Below, in pieces: positions 27,730-36,800 of a stretch of 64,000 bases of DNA (position 1 is its first letter; each line of letters opens with the position of its first letter). The DNA is from Saccharopolyspora rhizosphaerae (lineage in GTDB: Bacteria > Actinomycetota > Actinomycetes > Mycobacteriales > Pseudonocardiaceae). Position numbers and translations under genes: made by a program. Under the pieces are notes generated by a model that searched no databases, had not been told where the DNA came from, and saw only the letters and a list, made by a program, of their open reading frames with translations. The stretch is taken from assembly GCF_003931915.1 (NCBI RefSeq), contig NZ_RSAA01000035.1, positions 310,001 through 374,000 on the forward strand, in the 5' to 3' direction.

Positions 27730-30237
27730 ATGTCGCGTCCGACAGCGATCAGTCCGGAAGAGCAGGAGCAGATCGCCCGCAAGATCGGTGTTCTGCTGTT
27801 ACAAGGCGCTCCTGAGGACTGGCAGGAGATCACGGTGGAGTACCGCGCCACCGGCGAGTACACAGACCTGCTGGGTGAGCTCACCGCGCAGGACGGCAAC
27901 TCACGCCCGCTCGAGCCGCCGGTGGAGTTGCGCGAGATCTTCGAGCGCCTGCGCGAGGGCATGTACCGCCCCGACGTGGGCACCTGGTTGAGCGCGCTCT
28001 ACGTGGTCGAGCGCCCGTCCAGTTACCGAATCGACATCAACTTCGACACCGAGCCCCAGTGGCAGCGCCCCCTGCCGCGCGCGGCCTACGTCGACGAGCT
28101 CCGCCGATACCCCCGGTCCGAGGAGAACATCCCCGACTGGATGAAGGAGCGGGTCGAGGGCACCACTGCCCAGCAGGGCGAGGACTCCCCCGCGGTGCCC
28201 GACACCGTCGCCGGCCTCGAGGAGCAGGCCGCTGACGCTGGAACCGCCGGGACCGGCTCCCCTGGCTTCCGGATCACCAGCGTCTTCGACGACGTCGACG
28301 ACGAGGGCCGCCCGGTTGTGTCCGAACGCCGCCCGGTCCCCGCCGACGAGGTCGGCCCGCTGCGGCAGTACCTGGAGAACGCGCCGGTCGTGCTGGCCTC
28401 CCGCGAGAACGAGGAGGACCACCTCGACTCCGAGCGCGCCCGGGTGGTGCCGGGCACCTGGCACACCGACGGGACCTGGCTGTGGCCGGGCGCGGTGGCC
28501 TACTACCTCGCGCAGTACGGCATGCCGCCGGAGACCGCGCTGGTCGACCACGCCCGCAGCCGCGGCTTCACCACCGGTGACGTCGACGACGAGACCCGCG
28601 AGGCCGCCGTCAGCGAGCTCGTGGACCAGCCTGGTGACGAGCCCGAGGAGGAGCCGGAGTCCGACTCCTCCGGTGCCGCCGCCGCTGGTGCCGCCGTCGC
28701 CGCTGGTGCCGGTGCCGTCGCCGCTGGTGCCGCCGCGACCACCGCCTCCGCCGACTCGGAGGACCTGATCGAGGAGCCGCAGGCCGACGAGCCCGTCGAG
28801 CACCTCGACGAGGAGGAGGCCGCACCGGCCACCTCGGGTTCCCGCCACGTCCTCGACGAGGACGACGACGCCCCCGACGCCCAGGAAGTGCTCGCGAAGC
28901 TGCACGACCGGCTCACCGACTTCCGGGTCGACAGCGACGCCTACCGGTTGGGCAGCCGCACCGCGGACGCCCTGTGCCTGGTGCAGGACGGCGACGACTG
29001 GGTCGTCACCGGCACCGAGGACGTCCGGTTCGCCCGCGTCGACCACGCCGCGGCCTACCTGCTCGGCCAGCTGCTGATGGAGCGGCCGCCGGTGCAGGCC
29101 CCCGCTCCGGCCCTGGCTCCCGAGACCGCCGACGAGCCGCCACGTGTTGCTGACCCGGTCGACGAGCTGCCGCAGCGCGGCTCGCAGGAGACCGAGCTCC
29201 CGCAGCGCGCTCCGCAGGACCCGGCCGACCTACCGCCCCGCGCCCCGGAAGCCACCGAGCTCCCGCAGCGCGGTGCCCCGGAGTCCGACGCGCCGCAGCA
29301 CGACCCCGCGGCCGAGCTGCCCAAGCGCAACCCGGAGCCGTCCTCGGACCTGCCGCAGCGCACGCCGCAGGCGTCGGAACCGCCGCCGCGGCTCGCGGAG
29401 CAGTCCGGTCCCAGCACCGGCGGGAACCCGCTGTTCACCGCCAACCAGGACCCGACGCCGCCCCAAGACCCGACGCCGCCCCAGGACCCGGCACCGCAGG
29501 GCTCGCCGTCGCAGCCCGGTGAGGACCCGACCCGGTTCCACCCGGCGCCGTCGATGGACCGCCCGATGCCGCCGCAGGCTCCGCCGTCCCCGCCCGCGGG
29601 GAACCCGGCACAGCCGCAGAACGGTGGTGCCCCGGGCTCCAACCCGTTGCCGAAGCGGCAGCCCCGCCGGGAGAGCGGTGCCCCGGTCCCGCCGGCCGCC
29701 GGTCCCGCGCAGGGTCCGGCCGGTGGTGCCGATCGCCGTCCCGGTCCGGGTGGACCCGGCATGGCCGGTCCGCAGCGGCAGGGTCCGCCGCCCGGGCCTC
29801 CGCGCCCGCAGCAGGGCCAGCCGCCACAGGGTGCGCCCGGCGCTCAGCCGGCGCAGCCGGCCAACGGTCAGCCGCCGCAGGGTCAGCAGATCCAGCCGCT
29901 CAACGGCGAACCGCCGCTGACGCTGTACCGGGACCGCCGGATCGTCATGCTGCAGCCGGGTACCGAGCTCGACCGCTTCGGTGAGCCCAACGGCAACGTG
30001 ACCTACGCGGTGCGCACGCCGTACACGCACCGCTCTCTGCCGCCGCAGTGGGCGAACCGCACCTACGCGGCCTACCGGGTGCAGCGTCCGATCCAGGCGC
30101 TGCGCGGGACCGCGGTCGCGTGGTTCGAGCAGCCCGGTGGTGGCACGGCGTTCGTGCTCCCGGCAGCGATCAGCGACCTGCTCGCCGACGGCACGCTCGC
30201 CGAGATGCCATCGACGGAGCGTCCGCCCATGGAGTGA
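27730..30237 (+). CDS. Multidomain protein: YezG-like domain, repeats, Pro-rich linker, TNT-type NAD glycohydrolase domain
   Basis: An 835-residue protein. Residues about 6-150 (EEQEQIARKIGVLLL, PEDWQEITVEYRATG, VDELRRYPRSEENIPDWM) resemble the YezG/DUF600 immunity family. Two middle modules follow (WHTDGTWLWPGAVAYYLAQYG near 250; DDWVVTGTEDVRFARVDHAA near 430). An acidic/Ala-rich spacer and a Pro/Gln-rich linker with repeated LPQRxPQ motifs come next. The C-terminus (ELDRFGEPNGNVTYAV, HRSLPPQW, AVAWFEQPGGGTAFVL) is a TNT domain, which in CpnT of Mycobacterium tuberculosis hydrolyses NAD. No signal peptide or membrane segment. The ATG at 27730 has GGGGGAGG nine bases upstream; the ATG at 27721 is too close. 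Toxicity is not shown. Confidence 0.85.
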   Translation: MSRPTAISPEEQEQIARKIGVLLLQGAPEDWQEITVEYRATGEYTDLLGELTAQDGNSRPLEPPVELREIFERLREGMYRPDVGTWLSALYVVERPSSYRIDINFDTEPQWQRPLPRAAYVDELRRYPRSEENIPDWMKERVEGTTAQQGEDSPAVPDTVAGLEEQAADAGTAGTGSPGFRITSVFDDVDDEGRPVVSERRPVPADEVGPLRQYLENAPVVLASRENEEDHLDSERARVVPGTWHTDGTWLWPGAVAYYLAQYGMPPETALVDHARSRGFTTGDVDDETREAAVSELVDQPGDEPEEEPESDSSGAAAAGAAVAAGAGAVAAGAAATTASADSEDLIEEPQADEPVEHLDEEEAAPATSGSRHVLDEDDDAPDAQEVLAKLHDRLTDFRVDSDAYRLGSRTADALCLVQDGDDWVVTGTEDVRFARVDHAAAYLLGQLLMERPPVQAPAPALAPETADEPPRVADPVDELPQRGSQETELPQRAPQDPADLPPRAPEATELPQRGAPESDAPQHDPAAELPKRNPEPSSDLPQRTPQASEPPPRLAEQSGPSTGGNPLFTANQDPTPPQDPTPPQDPAPQGSPSQPGEDPTRFHPAPSMDRPMPPQAPPSPPAGNPAQPQNGGAPGSNPLPKRQPRRESGAPVPPAAGPAQGPAGGADRRPGPGGPGMAGPQRQGPPPGPPRPQQGQPPQGAPGAQPAQPANGQPPQGQQIQPLNGEPPLTLYRDRRIVMLQPGTELDRFGEPNGNVTYAVRTPYTHRSLPPQWANRTYAAYRVQRPIQALRGTAVAWFEQPGGGTAFVLPAAISDLLADGTLAEMPSTERPPME

Positions 30238-30253
30238 TCTCTCCAGAGCGCGA

Positions 30254-30284
30254 GAGGGCCCTTCCCACCTCGGGAAGGGCCCTC
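30254..30284 (+). terminator. Strong hairpin terminator after the TNT protein
   Basis: Arms GAGGGCCCTTCCC (30254-30266) and GGGAAGGGCCCTC (30272-30284) form a perfect 13-bp stem with a 5-nt loop, followed by TTCG. It starts 17 bases past the stop. The facing pentapeptide gene ends at 30378, so it may also serve that gene. Confidence 0.8.
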
Positions 30285-30377
30285 TTCGCGTTCCGGGGAG
30301 GCGGTGGAGCCGTCCCGATCTGGAGCACTGCCGGGCACCGGCAGCACCAGGAGCCGCGCGTGGAGACCACGAGCCGG

Positions 30378-31001
30378 TCAGGATCTGCCACCGGCACCGC
30401 CCGCATGCCCTAGGTCCAGCAGGAGGCCGTGGGCCGCTGCGTAGGAGAGTGCGAGGGCGGTGTCGACCCGCGCGCCGCGGAGGTGGGCGTGCAGCAGGGC
30501 GTCGGCGTCGAGGCGGGCGTCCCGGAGGTCGGCGCCGTCGAGGCGGGCGCCGAGCATCCGCGCGCCGCTGAAGTCGGCGTCGCGGAGGTCGCAGCCGCGC
30601 AGGTCGGACTCGGTGAGGTTCGCCTCGCGGAAGCGCACGCCTCGCAGGCCGAGCTCGCGCAGGTCGCAGCGGCCCATCGCGACCAGGGTCAGGTCCGACT
30701 CGTGGACCTCCAGCGAGCGCAGCCGGCAGTCGGTGAAGCTCGAGCCGAGCAGGCTGCAGCCGTCGAAGCCGGTCCTGCCGAACACCGTGCGGTCGAACGT
30801 GCAGGACCGGAACGCGGTGGCGACGTGCTGCGACCCGTTGAGGTCGGCTCCGGTGAAGTCGCAGTCGCTGAACACGCAGTTCCGCGTCGTGAGCCCGGTC
30901 AGGTCGGCGTCGGTGAACACGCACCGCTCGAAAACCCGCCCGGACCACTCCTGGTCCGGCAAGATGGCGTCCTGGAAGTCTTCACCGACCGCGCTCGTCA
31001 T
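30378..31001 (-). CDS. Pentapeptide-repeat protein
   Basis: A 207-residue protein built almost wholly of pentapeptide repeats of the A(D/N)Lxx type: VFTDADLTGLTTRNCVFSDC, ADLNGSQHVATAFRSCTFDR, REANLTESDLRGCDLRDADF, DLRDARLDADALLHAHLRGA. Such proteins fold as right-handed quadrilateral beta helices. Some (MfpA, Qnr) mimic DNA and protect gyrase, but most have unknown targets, so a quinolone role should not be assumed. The ATG at 31001 is chosen after GGGTGGGGG; the frame upstream is non-repetitive. It is divergent from the VOC gene 40 bases away. Confidence 0.9.
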   Translation of the reverse strand: MTSAVGEDFQDAILPDQEWSGRVFERCVFTDADLTGLTTRNCVFSDCDFTGADLNGSQHVATAFRSCTFDRTVFGRTGFDGCSLLGSSFTDCRLRSLEVHESDLTLVAMGRCDLRELGLRGVRFREANLTESDLRGCDLRDADFSGARMLGARLDGADLRDARLDADALLHAHLRGARVDTALALSYAAAHGLLLDLGHAGGAGGRS

Positions 31002-31041
31002 GCCCCCACCCTGGCACGGGCGCCCGACGCTCGGAGGTCCC

Positions 31042-31392
31042 GTGCGAGTGCACCGGGTGGTCCCCAACCTCAAGGTCACCGACATCGCCGCGACACGTGA
31101 TCACTACGTGCGGGTGTACGGCTTCGAGGTGGTGATGGACATGGACTGGATCGTCACCCTCAGCTCACCCGAAGACCGGCTGCGGCAGTTCAGCCTGATC
31201 ACCGAGGACGCCACCGCTCCGGAGCACCCGGACATCTCCATCGAGGTCGACGACGTCGACGGCGCCTACGCGGCGGCGCTGGAACGAGGAGCGGAGATCG
31301 TGCACCCGCTCACCGACGAGCCCTGGGGCGTGCGGCGCTTCTTCCACCGCGACCCGAGCGGGACCGTCGTGAACACCCTCGCGCACCGCTGA
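31042..31392 (+). CDS. VOC (glyoxalase-like) protein
   Basis: A 116-residue single-domain protein of the vicinal oxygen chelate superfamily. It has VVPNLKVTDIAATRDHYVRVYGFEV at the start, the metal/dimer strand RQFSLITED, then SIEVDDVDGAYAAALERGAEIVHPLTDEPWGVRRFFHRDPSGTVV, a standard VOC ending. The family includes glyoxalases, dioxygenases and antibiotic-binding proteins; this one cannot be assigned further. GTG 31042 follows GGAGG by four bases and GTG 31048 by ten, so either may be used. The stop is followed directly by the decayed usp copy, and the duplication seems to have included the 3' end of this gene. Confidence 0.85.
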   Translation: MRVHRVVPNLKVTDIAATRDHYVRVYGFEVVMDMDWIVTLSSPEDRLRQFSLITEDATAPEHPDISIEVDDVDGAYAAALERGAEIVHPLTDEPWGVRRFFHRDPSGTVVNTLAHR

Positions 31393-31735
31393 CGCGGTCA
31401 CGGGTCGCCACGGGACGACCACCACCGAGCGGACGGCCTCGACCACCAATGTGGCCGGGACGGTGCCGAGCAGACCCCCTGCGCCACGAACGACCCACGA
31501 CGATCAGATCGGCTCGGTACTGCTCGGCGACCTGCTCCAAGCCGACCGCCGGGTCCCCGCGCGGTGGTCCTGGTCGATGTCGCTGCGAGCCGAGCGCGAC
31601 CGCTGTCGAGCCCGGCGCTGCTGACGCGGCCAACCCGGACACCGCCATCGCGCAGTCTCCGTCGACGTCCAGCCGCTCCAGGTGCGACGCGACCTCGCGC
31701 TCGAGGTCTTCGACCAGGGCTCGGCCGCCTCGCTG
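31393..31735 (-). pseudogene. Decayed tandem copy of the universal stress protein gene
   Basis: The DNA is about 90 percent identical by eye to the 3' half of the intact usp beside it, for instance GGTGCCGAGCAG and the long run around 31490-31555 versus 31870-31930. The copy lacks the first 70 or so codons. Its TAG stop has become TGG (31400 region), and it has small insertions and deletions that break the frame near the GRSWRRG segment. Short DNA with the GGGACCGTCGTG of the VOC 3' end also recurs at 31752, so the duplicated unit spanned VOC tail plus usp. Confidence 0.8.
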
Positions 31736-31785
31736 CCTCTCGGACCAGGCAGGGACCGTCGTGCCCCTGACGCGGCGACGGGTCG

Positions 31786-32247
31786 CTACGGGACGACGAC
31801 CACCGGGCGGACGGCCTCGACCACCAGCGTGGCCGGGACGGTGCCGAGCAGGCCACCCCTGCGACGCGAACGACCCACGACGATCAGATCGGCTCGGTAC
31901 TGCTCGGCGACCTGCTCCAAGCCGACCGCCGGATCCCCGCGGTGGTGCACGAAGTCCCAGTCGATGTCCACCCACTTCAGGTGGGACACGACCTCCTGCT
32001 TGAGCTCTTCCACCAGGGATTCGGCGGCTTCGCTGGCCACCGCGACCCCCATCGGGGACCAGTAGGCGACGCCACCCACGGCTTCGACGTAGACCAGCAC
32101 GAGGCGCGCGCGCTCCCGCCTGGCGAGACCGGCCGCCCACGCGGCGGCGTGGAAGCTGGCCGGGCTGCCGTCCATGCCCACGACGATGCCGCCCAGGCCG
32201 TCCTTGCCGATCTCGAATTCACGCTCGGTGCTGTCGCCTTCGGCCAC
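31786..32247 (-). CDS. Universal stress protein (UspA family)
   Basis: A 153-residue single-domain USP. Family features are GGIVVGMDGSPASFHAAAWA at the start, LVLVYVEAVGG, and the ATP-binding-type ending YRADLIVVGRSRRRGGLLGTVPATLVVEAVRPVVVV, with the G-2x-G-9x-G-S/T-like motif (GRSRRRGGLLGT). Such proteins bind ATP or AMP and respond to stress or hypoxia. The start is probably the GTG at 32247 (Val-Ala-Glu-Gly-Asp), though its ribosome binding site is poor. Directly downstream lies its own decayed duplicate. Divergent from the M20 peptidase gene at 32354. Confidence 0.85.
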   Translation of the reverse strand: MAEGDSTEREFEIGKDGLGGIVVGMDGSPASFHAAAWAAGLARRERARLVLVYVEAVGGVAYWSPMGVAVASEAAESLVEELKQEVVSHLKWVDIDWDFVHHRGDPAVGLEQVAEQYRADLIVVGRSRRRGGLLGTVPATLVVEAVRPVVVVP

Positions 32248-32353
32248 GCCGGAATGGTACTCAGACCCGCCGGTCGTGCTCCGTTCGCCGGGTTCGCACC
32301 GTTGTGCCCACCGGTCTCCCCAGCGCTGGGGACGCCGAGTTAGGTTCTGCTGC

Positions 32354-33628
32354 GTGACTGCAGTGGAGCCCCGCACCGAAGCCGAACAGCGAGCCTTGGA
32401 CGCCGTCGACATCGACGGCATCGTCGACGACCTCCGCGAACTCGTGGCGATCCCCAGCGTCGGCGGCAGCACCGCCGAGCACGACGCGCAGCAGTGGTGC
32501 GCGGACCGGCTTTCCGCGCTCGGCCACCACGTCGACCACTGGCGCATCGACGTTCGCGAGCTCGCCCAGCACCCGGACTTCCCTGGTCAGGAGGCCGATC
32601 GCGACGAGGCCTACGGCTGCGTCGGAGTCAGCAGCGAGGGCGAACCTGCACTGGTGTTCTGCGGGCACACCGACGTGGTTCCGCCCGGCGACCTGGACCG
32701 CTGGCCTGACCGCGACCCGTACTCGCTGCGCGTCTCCGACGGCATCGCAGCCGGACGCGGCACATGCGACATGAAGGGCGGTGTGGTCGCGTTCCTCGGC
32801 GCGCTGCGAGCGCTGCGCACCGCGGGTGTCGAGCTCGCCCGGCCCGTCGCGGTCCACGCCGTCGTCGGCGAGGAGGACGGCGGTCTCGGCGCCTTCGCCA
32901 CGCTGCAGCGCGGTCACCGCGGTGAGGCGTGCGTGATCGCCGAGCCGAGCCTGGACACCATCGTGGCCGCCAACGGCGGCTCGCTGACGTTCCGGCTGGA
33001 GATCCCGGGGCAGGGCACGCACGGCTCCACCCGCTACCGGGGCGTCAGCGCGCTGGAGAAGCTGGCCGAGCTGCTGCCGGTGCTGCGCGAGCTGGAGGCC
33101 CGCCGCAACGCCGGTCCCGACCCGCTCGTCGCGCACCTGGAGATCCCGTACCCGCTGTCGGTCGGCACGGCCCGCGTCGGGGACTGGGCGAGCACGGTCC
33201 CGGACCTCGCGATCGCCGAAGGTCGCTACGGCGTGCGGCTGGGCGAGTTCGTCGAGGAGGCCCAGGCCGAGTTCACCGCCGCGGTCGCCGAGGCCTGCGC
33301 CGCCGACCCGTGGCTGGCCGAGCACCCGGTCCGCGTCAGCTGGCCGGGCGGCATCTTCGCCAGCGGCAGGCTGCCCGAAGGTCACCCGCTGCTGGAGGAG
33401 ACCCGGGAGGCGATCACCGCCTCCGGTGGGCCGGCTCCGGAGGTCGTGGGCGCCCCTTACGGCACCGACCTGCGCCAGTACGCCGCCACCGGCATGCCGA
33501 CGTTGCAGTACGGACCAGGCGACGTGCGCTACGCGCACGCGCACGACGAGCACGTCGGCATCGCCGACCTGGAGCGGTGCGCCCGGGCCTACGCGCTGCT
33601 CGCGATCCGCAGGTGCGGAATCGCCTGA
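32354..33628 (+). CDS. M20-family metallo-deacylase (ArgE/DapE-like)
   Basis: A 424-residue dinuclear-zinc amidohydrolase of the M20/M25/M40 family. The metal and catalytic motifs are FCGHTDVVPPGD (metal His and catalytic Asp), GRGTCDMKGGV (bridging Asp), GEEDGGLGA (catalytic Glu-Glu), VIAEPS and the C-terminal HAHDEHVGI. It is long for DapE (about 375) and close to acetylornithine deacetylase or acylamino-acid hydrolase relatives. The natural substrate cannot be told from sequence. The start is the GTG at 32354 just after a short upstream region. No amino-acid biosynthesis genes are adjacent. Confidence 0.85.
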   Translation: MTAVEPRTEAEQRALDAVDIDGIVDDLRELVAIPSVGGSTAEHDAQQWCADRLSALGHHVDHWRIDVRELAQHPDFPGQEADRDEAYGCVGVSSEGEPALVFCGHTDVVPPGDLDRWPDRDPYSLRVSDGIAAGRGTCDMKGGVVAFLGALRALRTAGVELARPVAVHAVVGEEDGGLGAFATLQRGHRGEACVIAEPSLDTIVAANGGSLTFRLEIPGQGTHGSTRYRGVSALEKLAELLPVLRELEARRNAGPDPLVAHLEIPYPLSVGTARVGDWASTVPDLAIAEGRYGVRLGEFVEEAQAEFTAAVAEACAADPWLAEHPVRVSWPGGIFASGRLPEGHPLLEETREAITASGGPAPEVVGAPYGTDLRQYAATGMPTLQYGPGDVRYAHAHDEHVGIADLERCARAYALLAIRRCGIA

Positions 33629-33829
33629 GCAGCACCGGAGAAGCCGGGGCAGCGAGGTGGTTGCAGAGGCGTGCTGGTGGCGTGGACGTGCTGCGGGTTC
33701 TGGCGCGTGGGGTCACCTCTCCTGATCTCGATCCACTTCAGGCGCGGCCCTGGCGGTGTGCCAGGGCCGTCTCCGAGTCGACAGGTGGGTTCAGCGACCG
33801 CAGCGCTCGGCTGTGGGACCCCAGTGCCG

Positions 33830-36800
33830 TCAGTGGAAGTCGCGGGACTCCGACGGGACGTGGATGTTCAGCTTCTGGAGCCGGTCCGCCCGAAGGTTGA
33901 TCACTTCCTCGGTTCGTTCCACCACGCCGCGGACCAGGAGTGCGGCGCTGGTGCGGCCGACCTTCCGGTAGCGGGCCCACAACCCCGGCGAGCAGACGAC
34001 GTTGACCGTCCCGGTCTCGTCCTCCAGGTTCAGGAACGTGATGCCGCCCGCGGTCCCCGGTCGTTGCCGGTGCGTCACGGCTCCGCCCACGAGCACCCGC
34101 GTTCCGTGCTCCACTTCGGACAGACGTGACGCAGGCAGGGCACCGAGCTCGTCGAGCCGGTCGCGGACGAACTGCACCGGGTAGCTGTCCGGGGACACCC
34201 CGGTCGCCCACACGTCGGCCGCTGCTCTTTCGACACCGTCCATGCCGGGCAGGGCGGGAGCGCTCGACGACGCGGTGGTGCCGGGCAACCGGTCTGGTCG
34301 CTCTCGGGCGACCGCAGCGGCGTTCCACAGCGCTTCGCGCCGGGTCAGGCCGAAGCAGTCGAACGCCCCTGCCGTGGCGAGAGCTTCCACCTGCGGTGCG
34401 GTGAGCCGAACCCGTCGCGCCACGTCCACCATGTCGGCGAACGGCCCGTGCTCGGCGCGTTCGGCCACCAGCGTCTCCGCGAGGTCCTCGCCGAGCTTGC
34501 GCACCGACGACAGGCCGATGCGGACGGCTTGGCCGCCGGTGCTGGTGTCGTCCTGCTCCAGGTCGGCGTGCACCCTGCTGGCGTTGATGTCCGGGCCGTG
34601 CACCACGACCCCGTGCCTGCGCGCGTCGGCGACCAGCGACTGCGGCGAGTAGAAGCCCATCGGCTGCGCCTTGAGCAGCGCCGCGCAGAACGCCGCCGGG
34701 TAGTAGCACTTGAACCAGGCGCTGGCGAACACCAGCAGTGCGAAGCTCAGGGCGTGGCTCTCCGGGAACCCGTAGTTGGCGAAGGCCAGCATCCGCTGGT
34801 AGAGGTGCTCGGCCAGCTCGCCGTCGATGCCGTTGGCGGCCATGCCTTCGAAGAGCCTGCCGCGCAGGCGTTCCATCCGCTCCGCGGAGCGCTTGGCGCC
34901 CATCGCCCGGCGGAGCTGGTCGGCTTCGGCCGGGGTGAAGCCGGCGAGGTCGACGGCCAGCTGCATCAGCTGTTCCTGGAACAGCGGGACGCCGAGCGTC
35001 TTCTGCAGCGCGTCCTTCATCAGCGGGTGCTCGTAGTCCCACTCCTCCTGGTCGTTGCGGCGCCGGATGTAGGGGTGCACCGATCCGCCTTGGATGGGGC
35101 CGGGCCTGATCAGCGCGACCTCGACCACCAGGTCGTAGAACTCGCGGGGTTTGAGCCGGGGCAGCGTGGCCAGCTGCGCGCGGCTCTCCACCTGGAAGAC
35201 CCCGATCGCGTCGGCCCGGCACAGCATCGCGTAGACCTCGGGGTCGGACAGGTCCAGCTCGCCGAGGTCGACCTCGACGCCGTGGTGCTCGCGCGTCATG
35301 TCGATGGCGTGGTGCAGCGCCGAGAGCATGCCCAGGCCGAGCAGGTCGAACTTGACCAGCCCGACGGCGGCGCAGTCGTCCTTGTCCCACTGCAGCACGG
35401 TGCGGCCGGGCATCCGCGCCCACTCCACCGGGCACACCTCGCTGACCGGCTGGTGGCAGATCACCATGCCGCCGGAGTGGATCCCGAGGTGGCGCGGGAA
35501 CCCCATCAGCTCGTCGGCGAGTTCGCGCACCGCGTCGGGGACGTCGGAGTCCTCCGGCAGCGGTCCCCAGTGCTCGATCTCCTTGCTCCAGGCGTCCTGC
35601 TGGCCCGGCGAGTAGCCGAGCGCGCGGGCGACGTCGCGCACCGCGGACTTCGGCCGGTAGCCGATGACGTTGGCGACCTGCGCGGCGTGCGTGCGGCCGT
35701 GCTTGGCGTAGACGTACTGGATGACCTCCTCGCGGCGGCCGGACTCGATGTCGATGTCGATGTCCGGGGGGCCGTCCCGCTCCGGGGCGAGGAACCGCTC
35801 GAACAGCAGCCGGTAGCGCACCGGGTCGGCGTTGGTGATGCGCAGCGCGAAGCACACCGCCGAGTTGGCCGCCGAACCCCTGCCCTGGCACAGGATGTTC
35901 TCCCGGCGGCAGAACTGGACGATGTCGTGCACCACCAGGAAGTAGCCGGGGAAGTCGAGCTCCTCGATCACCGCCAGCTCGTGCTCGATCTGCCGGTACG
36001 CCTCCGGCGCGGCCTGTGGCGGACCGCAGCGCTCGAGGGCACCGAGGTAGGTCTGCTCCCGCAGGTGGCTGATCTCGGTGTGGCCTGCGGGCACGTCGAA
36101 CGGCGGCAGTTCGGGGGCGACGAGGCTCAGGTCGAAGGCGAAGGACTTGCCCATCTCGGCCGCCCGCTGCACCGCGCCCGGGTAGCGGGCGAAGCGCTCG
36201 GCCATCTCGGCACCGGAACGCAGGTGGTTGCCCGCCCACGCCGGCAACCAGCCGTCCATCTCGTCCAGGCTGCGCCGCGCCCGGACCGCGGCGACGACGC
36301 CGGCCAGCCTCGCCCGTTCCGGTCCCGCCAGGTGCGCACCGGTGGTGGCCACTGTGGACAGACCGGCGCGGTCGGCGAGCTCGGCGAGGACGTCGTTGCG
36401 CGCCGAGTCGGTGGGCAGCCCGTGGTCGGTGAGCTCGACGGTGACGTGCTCGCGGCCGAAGAGCCCGACCAGCCGGTCGAGTTCGGCCGCCGCCGCGTCC
36501 ACGCCCCCGGAGGCCAGCGCCAGCTGAACCGCTCCCTTGCGGCAGCCGGTGAGCACCTGCCAGTGCCCGGCGGCCTCGGCCGCCAGCTCCTCCAGCCGGT
36601 ACTCCGGCCGCCCCTTCTCCTCACCGCGCAGCTGGGCGGTGCTGATCGCCCGGCACAGCGAGGCGTAGCCGTCGAGGTCGCGGGCCAGCACGAGCAGGTG
36701 CCCGCCCTCGGGGTCGGGGATGCCGTTCTGCGGCTGGGTGAGCCCCAGGCTCAGCTCGGCGCCGAACGCCGTGCGCACGTCGTGCTCCTTGGCCGCTTCG

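Noticed and set aside
28640..28750. Short Ala/Gly repeat DNA in the TNT gene as a mobile or regulatory repeat
   Set aside because: It is a coding low-complexity linker (Ala-Gly-Ala repeats) inside the open frame.
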